Shown here piece by piece: positions 1 through 6,446 of a stretch of DNA of 64,000 nucleotides (position 1 is its first letter; each line of letters opens with the position of its first letter). The position numbers and the translations under genes are program-made. The DNA is taken from positions 5,518,001 through 5,582,000 of the forward strand of contig NZ_CP036426.1 in assembly GCF_007752535.1 (NCBI RefSeq), given 5' to 3'. The stretch is from Tautonia plasticadhaerens. Lineage in GTDB: Bacteria > Planctomycetota > Planctomycetia > Isosphaerales > Isosphaeraceae. The notes beneath the pieces are model-generated. The model saw only the letters and a list, made by a program, of their open reading frames with translations, had not been told where the DNA came from and did not search any database.

Positions 1-1
1 C

Positions 2-253
2 TTTGTCCTGCTCGACATCGGCCTGCCCGGGATGGACGGCTACGAGGTCGCCCGGGAACTGCAGCGGCGCGGCGACCATGACGCGGGGGTCCTGATCGCC
101 CTGACCGGGTACGGCCAGCAGTCCGACCGGGAGAATTCCCTCCGGGCGGGGTTCGCCCACCACCTGGTCAAGCCGGTCGACCTGGACCGGCTCCAGGAGA
201 TCCTCGACCACCCTCCTCCCCCGGGTCGAGACCCGGGCCCGACCCTCCGCTGA
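2..253 (+). CDS. Response-regulator receiver domain, C-terminal fragment
   Basis: This is the last 83 codons of a two-component protein that begins before the window. The visible part reads FVLLDIGLPGMDGYEVA, in which the Asp of LLDIGLP is the phosphoacceptor position of a CheY-like receiver. Conserved LTGYGQ and LVKPVDLDRL follow, the latter carrying the conserved Lys. The gene ends about 25 residues after the KP motif in a proline-rich tail with no output domain. It is therefore either the C-terminal receiver of a hybrid histidine kinase or a stand-alone receiver; the window cannot decide. It converges on the TPR gene that follows, with only 15 bases between the stop codons. Confidence 0.9.
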   Translation, partial: FVLLDIGLPGMDGYEVARELQRRGDHDAGVLIALTGYGQQSDRENSLRAGFAHHLVKPVDLDRLQEILDHPPPPGRDPGPTLR

Positions 254-273
254 CCCGCCTGGGGCTCGTCAGC
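249..273. terminator. Small hairpin spanning two convergent stop codons
   Basis: GCTGAC at 249-254 pairs with GTCAGC at 268-273, covering the stop codons of the receiver gene and the convergent TPR gene. A second, stronger hairpin (CCCGGGTC, loop GA, GACCCGGG) lies just upstream inside the receiver coding end, at about 219-236. There is no T-tract, so a role as a bidirectional terminator is only a suggestion. Confidence 0.3.
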
Positions 274-1357
274 GGGATCCCCCGGCCCGGCCGCCCGGCC
301 CGAGGGCGTTCGCCTCGATCCTCCAGGCGGCGGCGAGGTCGACCAGGCCGACCGAGGCGCACAGCTCGGCCAGGTCCCGCATCGACCCCGGGTCGTCCGG
401 GTCGCGGAGGTCCCGAGCGAGCCGGGGGCCCAGCCGGTCGGGGTCGAGCCGCTCCCGGAGCCGGTCGACGAGCGCCGCCTCGCGGCGGGCGCCCCGCTCG
501 TCGCCGGCCATCTCCAGCGCCCGGGCCAGTCGGGCCCGGAGCCTCCAGTCGTGGGGGACCGAAGCGATCAGTCCCCCGATCTCCTCGGCGGCCCGATCGG
601 GCCGGTCCCCGTGGTCGAGGTCGATCCGCGCCCGGAGCCGTCGCCGTCGGGGGTCGTCGAGCCGGTCCTCGGGCCAGGCGTCGAGGGCCGTTCGGGCCCG
701 GTCGACCCGGCCGAGGTCCAGCAACAGCCCGACCAGGGCCTCCCGGGAGCCGAGGTGGCCGGGGGCCTCGACGAGGATCGATTCCAGCTCGGCCACCGCG
801 TCCGGCACCGTCGAGGAGGGCCGGCCCACCCGGGGGCGGTCGGCGGCCGGGTCGCCTTCGGCCCGAATCGAGCGTCGGATGAGGGCGACCCGGGCGTCGA
901 GGTCCCCCGGGTCGGCGTCGAGCCGGGCCCTGAGCGATTCGACCGCCTGGGCCTCGGGGACGTCGGCGAGCATCGCCAGGGTGAGGGCCGCGAGCACCCC
1001 GGGACGGTCGGGAGGGGGCACCGCCGCATAGGCCCGACGGCCGACCTCCAGCGCCTCGATCGGCCGGTCCTCGACCCGGAGCCGGTCGATCCGGAGAAGC
1101 CACCCCCGGGCGTCGGTCGGGTCGGCCGGCGTCGGGGGTGCCGCGACTTCGAGATCCCGGCGGCCCGACTCCCGATCGGTCGACGGGCGGGACGCTCTCC
1201 CCCACACGGCGAGGGCCAGCACCATCCCGACACCGACCAGGCCGGCCGCCGCCAGCAGGGCCCGGGCCCGGGCCGGGGGCAGGGCCAGGCCTCGCCGGTG
1301 CCCGGGGGCGGGGCGGGCCCGTCGTCGGGGCCGGGCTCTGGGGGGACGTCTCGGCAT
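269..1357 (-). CDS. TPR-repeat membrane-anchored protein
   Basis: A 362-residue protein. The first 33 residues are Arg/Pro-rich and are followed by one hydrophobic segment (about residues 34-52, LLAAAGLVGVGMVLALAV), which suggests a single N-terminal anchor with the bulk of the chain outside the cytoplasm. The rest is alpha-helical Ala/Leu/Arg-rich sequence with TPR-like spacing (for example IEALEVGRRAYAA and VALIRRSIRAEGDPA), matching no enzyme family I know. It is probably a scaffold or interaction protein. The frame was chosen over two overlapping frames because it has the anchor and balanced amino-acid composition. The start ATG has no clear Shine-Dalgarno sequence. Function unknown. Confidence 0.75.
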   Translation of the reverse strand: MPRRPPRARPRRRARPAPGHRRGLALPPARARALLAAAGLVGVGMVLALAVWGRASRPSTDRESGRRDLEVAAPPTPADPTDARGWLLRIDRLRVEDRPIEALEVGRRAYAAVPPPDRPGVLAALTLAMLADVPEAQAVESLRARLDADPGDLDARVALIRRSIRAEGDPAADRPRVGRPSSTVPDAVAELESILVEAPGHLGSREALVGLLLDLGRVDRARTALDAWPEDRLDDPRRRRLRARIDLDHGDRPDRAAEEIGGLIASVPHDWRLRARLARALEMAGDERGARREAALVDRLRERLDPDRLGPRLARDLRDPDDPGSMRDLAELCASVGLVDLAAAWRIEANALGPGGRAGGSR

Positions 1358-1410
1358 GGCGGGGAGGGGTGAGGTCGATCGCGATCGCTAGGGCGCCGGG
1401 ACGGTCCTAC

Positions 1411-1878
1411 TCAGTCGAATTCATCCAGGTCGATGGCGTCGGGGGCCTCGGCGAGGCAGCGGTCGAGGAACCGGGGGAGGAACCGGGTGACGAAGGCCGA
1501 GACGGCGATCTGCGTGTTCGGGTTGTCCATCCCCCAGATGCTGACCTTCAGCTCGTTGAGGTCCGGGTCCATCTGGATGAAGTACTGTTCCTCGACGGCC
1601 AGCGAGAGCGGAAGCTCCTCCAGCCATCGGTGGGACAGCAGGTTCACCCCCGGGCCGCCGACGGAGACCGTCGGCTGCTCCTGGAAGGTCTCGTCGTGCA
1701 GCCACCTCAGGTCGGAGACGACCCGGACCTGGAACCCGGCCTGGTCGTCCCCCCGGCGGCCGAGCTGCTCCTCGACCTGCTTGCGGAGGTAGTAGGCGAG
1801 CGGCCGGTCGACCTCCTCGGCCCTCAGGGCGCTGCCGGTGACGATCAGGATCAGTCGGGCGGCGGAAGGATCGGCCAT
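1411..1878 (-). CDS. Conserved hypothetical protein (155 aa)
   Basis: A compact soluble-looking protein with no signal peptide or membrane segment. It starts MADPSAARLILIVTGSAL and ends in an acidic tail (DAIDLDEFD). Strand-helix alternation (RVVSDLRWL, PTVSVGGPGVN, YFIQMDPDLNEL, VSIWGMDNPNTQIAV) suggests an alpha/beta fold, and the composition is normal for a real protein. A GGGGA ribosome-binding site lies 7 bases before the ATG. I recognise no named family; similar short proteins occur in planctomycete genomes. It lies downstream of hemA on the same strand, with a 249-base gap. Confidence 0.8.
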   Translation of the reverse strand: MADPSAARLILIVTGSALRAEEVDRPLAYYLRKQVEEQLGRRGDDQAGFQVRVVSDLRWLHDETFQEQPTVSVGGPGVNLLSHRWLEELPLSLAVEEQYFIQMDPDLNELKVSIWGMDNPNTQIAVSAFVTRFLPRFLDRCLAEAPDAIDLDEFD

Positions 1879-2127
1879 GGTGGTCCCCGGGACGGATCGG
1901 GTCGGGCCCGGCCGGGCCGGGGTCGGTCGCCCCCGGGGTCCGGGATGCCCGATCGGTCGGCCGGGACGCGGGGGCGAACCCGGTTCGGGCCCCGGACTTC
2001 ATGCTACGGGTCGACGCCCCGGGCGACAAGCCGTCTGCCGCCCGGGTCCCGTCGGGGACGCTCGAATCGGCGGGGATGGTCCCGGCATGTCCCGATGACG
2101 GGGGAGGGGACCCGCTTCCGACGTCGA

Positions 2128-3420
2128 TCAACCGTCGTCGGCGTGAGTCCCCAGGCCGAACAGGTGGCGGACGGCGTCGACCAGGGACCGGCCGGAGTGG
2201 TCGGCCGAGCCGGTGGCGGTGCGGAGGGCCGTCCTCGGGTGGTGGAGTAACTGATTCTGGAACCGGTGGAGGGTCTGGGCGATGGCCTTGCGGTCGTCCT
2301 CGCCCAGGCCCGGGCGGGCGGCGAACAGCCGGTCCAGCTCCCGGGTCCGGACGGCGTCGGAGTAGTCCCCCAGCTGGCGGAGGATCGACCCGGCGAGGTG
2401 GCGGTGCCGGATCGCGTCGGCGCAGGCGGCGGCCTCCTCCCGGACGATCGCCGCGGCGGTCTCGACGGCCCGGAGCCGCCCCGACCGGTTGGCGTCGGCC
2501 TGGGCCTGGAGGTCGTCGACGCTGTACAGGTTGACCGTCTCCAGCGCGTTGATCCTCGGGTCGAAGTCCCGGGGGACGGCGATGTCGAGGATCAGCGAGT
2601 GCCGGTAGCGGCGGGCCCGCAGGACCCGGGAATACTGGTCGAAGCCGACGATCGGCTCGGCCGAGGCGGTGGTGCTGACCACCACGTCGGCCTCGATCAG
2701 CGCCCGGTTCAGCTCCTCGAACGGCACGGCCCGCCCCCCCCACAGCTCGGCCGCCTCCCGGGCCCGCTCCGGGCTCCGGTTCGTGACGAGGATCCGGCCG
2801 GGCTTCAGCGGGGCGAAGTGCCGGAGCGTCAGCTCGGCCATCTTCCCCGCGCCGATGACGAGCACCGCCTTGTCGTCGAACCGGTCGAAGACCCGTCGGG
2901 CCACGTCCACCGCCACGCTGGCGATCGACAGGCGGCCCCGGTCCATCCCGGTCGCCTCCCGGACCCGCTTGCCCACCCGGGCCGACTGCTGGAAAATCTC
3001 GTGCAAGATCGGCCCGACGGCCCCGGCCCGCCTGGCGACCTCATAGGCCTCGCGGACCTGGCCCTGGATCTGCCCCTCGCCGATGACCAGGCTCTCGATG
3101 CTGCTGGCGACCCGGAAGAGGTGCTCGATGGCCTCCTCGTCGTGGTAGTCGACCAGGTGGGTGGCGAATGAGTTGGGGAGGATGCCGTGGAAGTCGGCGA
3201 GGAACTGGGTCAGGTCCCCCACGTGGGGGATCGAGGCCGGATCCCCGGCGGCGTAGAGTTCCACCCGGTTGCAGGTCGACAGCAGGGCGAACTCGACGCC
3301 CGGGAAGCGGGCCTGCAGCCCGGAGAGCCCCTCCAGCCGCCTCGGGCCGTCGAAGGCGAGCGCCTCCCGGACCGGCTGGGGGGCGCTGTGGTGGTCGACC
3401 CCGAGGGCGAGCAGCTTCAC
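2128..3420 (-). CDS. hemA: Glutamyl-tRNA reductase
   Basis: It reduces glutamyl-tRNA(Glu) with NADPH to glutamate-1-semialdehyde, the first committed step of tetrapyrrole synthesis by the C5 pathway. It is 430 residues, normal for the family. The N-terminal catalytic domain has the STCNRVE motif with nucleophile Cys50, and the family signature SLVIGEGQIQGQVREA follows at about 110-126. The NADPH-binding domain carries VLVIGAGKMAEL, and the C-terminal helical dimerisation domain ends at HLFGLG. The start is a GTG at 3420 inside a GTGA overlap with the preceding membrane-protein gene, so the two are translationally coupled. A longer reading frame upstream is only read-through of the other gene's complementary frame. 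Confidence 0.97.
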   Translation of the reverse strand: MKLLALGVDHHSAPQPVREALAFDGPRRLEGLSGLQARFPGVEFALLSTCNRVELYAAGDPASIPHVGDLTQFLADFHGILPNSFATHLVDYHDEEAIEHLFRVASSIESLVIGEGQIQGQVREAYEVARRAGAVGPILHEIFQQSARVGKRVREATGMDRGRLSIASVAVDVARRVFDRFDDKAVLVIGAGKMAELTLRHFAPLKPGRILVTNRSPERAREAAELWGGRAVPFEELNRALIEADVVVSTTASAEPIVGFDQYSRVLRARRYRHSLILDIAVPRDFDPRINALETVNLYSVDDLQAQADANRSGRLRAVETAAAIVREEAAACADAIRHRHLAGSILRQLGDYSDAVRTRELDRLFAARPGLGEDDRKAIAQTLHRFQNQLLHHPRTALRTATGSADHSGRSLVDAVRHLFGLGTHADDG

Positions 3421-4298
3421 GGCGACACCCCCGGGCCCCGGCCGTCGGCCGCCCCCCGGGCGACCCCGTGGGCCGTCGGCAGCAGCAGGTCCACCCCCAC
3501 CAGGGTGAAGGTCAGGAAGCCGAAGGCCAGGGCGGTGAGCAGCATCACCCGCTTGCCCCGCCACTCGGGGCGGTAGCGGACGTGCAGCAGCACGGCGAAG
3601 CAGATCCAGAGGGCCGAGGCGCTGATCACTTTCGGGTCCGACCAGTCGAGCACCGGGTCCCCCTCCCTCCGGGCCGAGGCGTTCAGGCCGACGCCGATGG
3701 CCAGGCCCGCGGTCAGCATCGGGAAGGCCACGGTGATCGCCGCCCGATTCCAGCGCTCGGACTGCTCCAGGCTGGGCAGGGCGACGCCGATCCGCCAGGA
3801 CCGCTTCCGCTTCAGGCGGTCGGCCTGGGCCAGGTACATCAGCCCGGCGGCGAAGGCCACGAATGTGCTGACCGCGCCGAGGAGCAACAGGACCCCGTGG
3901 GCGGTCCCCCAGACCGTCTCCCAGCCGCCGAGCCGGGTCCAGTCGGCCCTCGACTCGGCGGGCATGGCCACGGCCGCCCCGAGCAGGGCCAGCACCAGCG
4001 GCAGCACGAAGACCCCGACGGCCGAGGGCTTCGGCGCGTGCGCGGTCAAGTAGAGGTCGATCGCCGCCAGGATCCAGGCCAGCACCAGCAGCGAGTGGAA
4101 GGCCGTGGCGATCGGCACCTGGCCGCCCCGCCAGGCGAGATTGCCCAGGAAGGCGGTGTGAACCAGCCACCCCAGCAGTGTCAGGCCGACCGTCAGGTGC
4201 CATCGCACCGGCACCCGGACGACGAGCCGGGCCAGGTCGGCGACCAGGGCCAGGCCATAGGTCCCGGCGAAGCAGAGCACGCTGAGGCGGTCGAGCAT
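3417..4298 (-). CDS. CcsA/HemX-type membrane protein
   Basis: A 293-residue polytopic membrane protein with about eight hydrophobic helices (LTVGLTLLGWLVHTAFLG, PLVLALLGAAVAM, LLLLGAVSTFVAFAAGLMYL and others). The layout and the conserved WGTAHG histidine match the cytochrome c assembly/HemX family, which handles haem in the membrane or modulates glutamyl-tRNA reductase levels. The tryptophan-rich WGxxWxWD signature of true CcsA is not visible, so a HemX-like role is more likely. It ends four bases inside hemA, and hemX-hemA pairing is common in bacteria. The ATG at 4298 begins MLDRLSVLCFAG; no good ribosome-binding site is visible. Confidence 0.85.
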   Translation of the reverse strand: MLDRLSVLCFAGTYGLALVADLARLVVRVPVRWHLTVGLTLLGWLVHTAFLGNLAWRGGQVPIATAFHSLLVLAWILAAIDLYLTAHAPKPSAVGVFVLPLVLALLGAAVAMPAESRADWTRLGGWETVWGTAHGVLLLLGAVSTFVAFAAGLMYLAQADRLKRKRSWRIGVALPSLEQSERWNRAAITVAFPMLTAGLAIGVGLNASARREGDPVLDWSDPKVISASALWICFAVLLHVRYRPEWRGKRVMLLTALAFGFLTFTLVGVDLLLPTAHGVARGAADGRGPGVSP

Positions 4299-4392
4299 GG
4301 CGGGGGGCGCGGGGGGGGATGGTCGAGGGATCGGCCCGGGTGCGGCCACGCGATCACGCGCGAGACCTGGCCCCTCTCCTCGGCATGACCCC

Positions 4393-4398
4393 AGTGTA
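4393..4398 (-). promoter_or_regulatory. Possible -10 element (TACACT) for hemX-hemA
   Basis: On the minus strand TACACT occurs about 95 bases before the hemX-like start codon. The same hexamer forms the -10 of a much better promoter before rpsB. The -35 region is GC-rich and not convincing. Confidence 0.3.
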
Positions 4399-4503
4399 TC
4401 CCATCCCGGCGGCCGGGCCCAGCGTCGTCGAGGCCCAATTCGCCGCCGATCTCCCCGACCGGACCGCCGGGGCGGCCGTCCCAGCGATCGGCGGGGACGC
4501 GAG

Positions 4504-4558
4504 CGGCCTCGGGACCGGGCCCGTCCCCGAAACCGGGGACGGGCCGGCCCGAGGCCGG
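4504..4558 (-). terminator. Long nested hairpin downstream of the DUF1559 gene
   Basis: GCCCGTCCCC (4519-4528) pairs perfectly with GGGGACGGGC (4535-4544) around a GAAACC loop. An outer stem, CGGCCTCGG with CCGAGGCCG, extends it. It begins 40 bases past the stop codon of the minus-strand DUF1559 gene. No U-tract follows. The 299-base space between 4299 and 4597 holds nothing else recognisable except the -10-like hexamer. Confidence 0.55.
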
Positions 4559-4597
4559 GATCGGTCGGCGCCCGAGGGGCGGGGGACCGGGCGTCGC

Positions 4598-5719
4598 TCA
4601 GTACTGGTCGGCGCTGACCACCTCGCCCAGGTCCCGGGTGCCGAGGGCCCAGATGATCGTCGGCTGGGTGGTCGACTTCAGGAAGCGGACCGAACCGTCG
4701 GCCAGCAGGATGTTGCCGCCGCCGGGGTGGAAGCTGCCGAGGGTCCACATGCCCGGGGTGTCCCAGTCGCCCTGGCCCCAGGTGTTGATGTTGCAGTTGG
4801 GGTACTGCGAATTCGGGGGCAGCAGGGTATTGCCCATGGTGCGGCCCGGCATGCCGGTGACCCACTGCTCGCCGATCCAGGAGCGGTTGCGGTTGCCGTC
4901 GCCGATTGTGTTGGGGGCCTCGGCGGCGCACTGCTGGGCCCACTGCAGGAACGGCTGGCCGCCGGCCGGCATGTTCAACAGCGGGGAGTCCCAGTCGGCC
5001 CCCGGCGGGAAGACGCCCTGGAGGTTGATCACGTCCTGGATCGACAGCTTGTTGGCGTTGAAGTCGCCGATCCGCCACTCGCCGAACGCGATGGTGTTGG
5101 TCGACCCGTCGAGGATGTCCCGCAGGCCGAAGACCGGCCCCCCGTGGTTGAACAGGCCGTTCGGGGCGTTGTTGCCGTGGTTGCCGTTGAACAGCATGCT
5201 CGCCCCCATCGAGGCGAAATAACTGTTCCCCGGCCTCGGCCGGCTGTAGAACGTGCCGATCGGCGACGGCGCCGACGGACAGATGAAACCGTCGATCCGG
5301 GAGGTGATCGCGGTCGTCAGGACGATCGGCCCGAACATCAGGTCGCCCTGGGTGGCGACCATGAAATTCAAGGCGTTGTAGACGGGCGTCTGCTCCAGGT
5401 AGGGCAGGAGCATGGAGTGCGAGCTCCAGGCCCCCCAGGGCGAGCCGCTGGTGCCCCCGATCAGGTCGGACGGGACGTCCATCCGGCGGCCGGGGGAGCC
5501 GCCGTTAGGGAAGGCGTTGTGCGTCGAATGATAATTATGCAGGGCCAATCCGATCTGCTTCATGTTGTTCGTGCACTGCGACCGGCGGGCGGCCTCGCGG
5601 GCCGCCTGCACGGCGGGCAGAAGCAGGGCGATGAGCACGCCGATGATGGCGATCACCACCAGCAGCTCGATCAGCGTGAAGCCGACCGGGCGAGACCGAA
5701 GCGGACGATGACGGATCAT
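4598..5719 (-). CDS. DUF1559 prepilin-like secreted protein
   Basis: A 373-residue type II pseudopilin-like protein of the planctomycete-expanded DUF1559 (SBP_bac_10 / H-X9-DG) family. The N-terminus is basic ([13 protein letters not shown]) followed by the prepilin cleavage and methylation motif [19 protein letters not shown], then [16 protein letters not shown]. The C-terminal signature is [18 protein letters not shown] (H, nine residues, DG), ending [14 protein letters not shown]. Such proteins are processed by prepilin peptidase and probably assemble at the cell surface; the exact function is unknown. The ATG at 5719 was chosen because it places FTLIE about 14 residues in; an in-frame upstream start adds 26 implausible residues. 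A small lipoprotein gene lies just upstream. Confidence 0.93.
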   Translation of the reverse strand: MIRHRPLRSRPVGFTLIELLVVIAIIGVLIALLLPAVQAAREAARRSQCTNNMKQIGLALHNYHSTHNAFPNGGSPGRRMDVPSDLIGGTSGSPWGAWSSHSMLLPYLEQTPVYNALNFMVATQGDLMFGPIVLTTAITSRIDGFICPSAPSPIGTFYSRPRPGNSYFASMGASMLFNGNHGNNAPNGLFNHGGPVFGLRDILDGSTNTIAFGEWRIGDFNANKLSIQDVINLQGVFPPGADWDSPLLNMPAGGQPFLQWAQQCAAEAPNTIGDGNRNRSWIGEQWVTGMPGRTMGNTLLPPNSQYPNCNINTWGQGDWDTPGMWTLGSFHPGGGNILLADGSVRFLKSTTQPTIIWALGTRDLGEVVSADQY

Positions 5720-5883
5720 GCCTTGAGACTCCGAGGACTCGGGTTCATTCGTCCCGGCCCGAGGCCACCGGACCGGGGTCGTCGGGGCTGATCGCACTCG
5801 AGGAGGCCGGGCCGGGCCAGGGGACCGACCCCACTCCCGACGCCCGACCCGATGCGACCCAGCTCACGTCGATGCGACTCAGC

Positions 5884-6081
5884 TCACTTCGAATAGTCCA
5901 TCGCATTGCCCTGGCTGCCGCCCCCGGTCGGGGGCCTGGCCCCGGCGGCGTTGGCGTCCAGTTGCTTCGGCGGCGGCGGGGCGATCCCCGGGTCGATCAC
6001 GCCCGGATTGGCCCCGCTGCCGCAACCCGCCGTGGCCCCGGCCAGGCTCGCCGCGAGGAACAGTCCGATCAGGGCTCTCAT
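5884..6081 (-). CDS. Small lipoprotein (65 aa) upstream of DUF1559
   Basis: A 65-residue protein with a signal peptide and lipobox: MRALIGLFLAASLAGATAGC, with lipidated Cys20. A short Gly/Pro/Asn-rich tail ends GNAMDYSK. A strong GGGAGAG ribosome-binding site sits 5-6 bases before the ATG at 6081. It lies 164 bases upstream of the DUF1559 gene on the same strand and is probably co-transcribed. Tiny lipoproteins next to DUF1559 genes recur in planctomycetes; a second pair lies at 13.9-15.2 kb. A role in anchoring or chaperoning the pseudopilin is a guess. Confidence 0.8.
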   Translation of the reverse strand: MRALIGLFLAASLAGATAGCGSGANPGVIDPGIAPPPPKQLDANAAGARPPTGGGSQGNAMDYSK

Positions 6082-6446
6082 CGAAGCTCTCCCATGCTGA
6101 CCCGAAGCGACGAGCCCGCGAGACTGCCCGCCAGTTGCATGCAGCGAACACCCGCAGCGAACCCTGCCGGTTCGACGGTCTGGAAACGGATCAGGTGCAA
6201 GAATGTATGAGATCTGGCGTTGACCTCCGGTTGACCCCAACCGGGCCGATCGATGGCGAGGAGGGGCCGGGCCAACAGGTGTCGATCCCTGTCCCGTCTT
6301 AACCATCGGCAGGTCACGATACCTGGAGGATCGCCCCCCCGCAAGGAATCGGTGTCACATTTTCCGCAAGGGAGGGAGGCGTCATGGGACCGTGCTCGCG
6401 ACGGCTGGATTTGGCGTCCCGGTCGGTCACCGGGCCCGGGAGTGGG
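6082..6446. other. Intergenic region with GTTGACC direct repeat
   Basis: This 365-base gap precedes the small lipoprotein gene (minus strand) and follows the FG-GAP gene. It is less GC-rich than its surroundings. GTTGACC occurs twice in direct orientation, 11 bases apart (6219-6225 and 6230-6236), one helical turn, which could be an activator or repressor site. No good -35/-10 pair and no gene were found. Confidence 0.35.

Noticed and set aside
551-1372. Plus-strand 273-codon frame opposite the TPR gene
   Set aside because: Arg/Gly/Pro-rich with no folding signature; the minus-strand frame has a membrane anchor and helical repeats.
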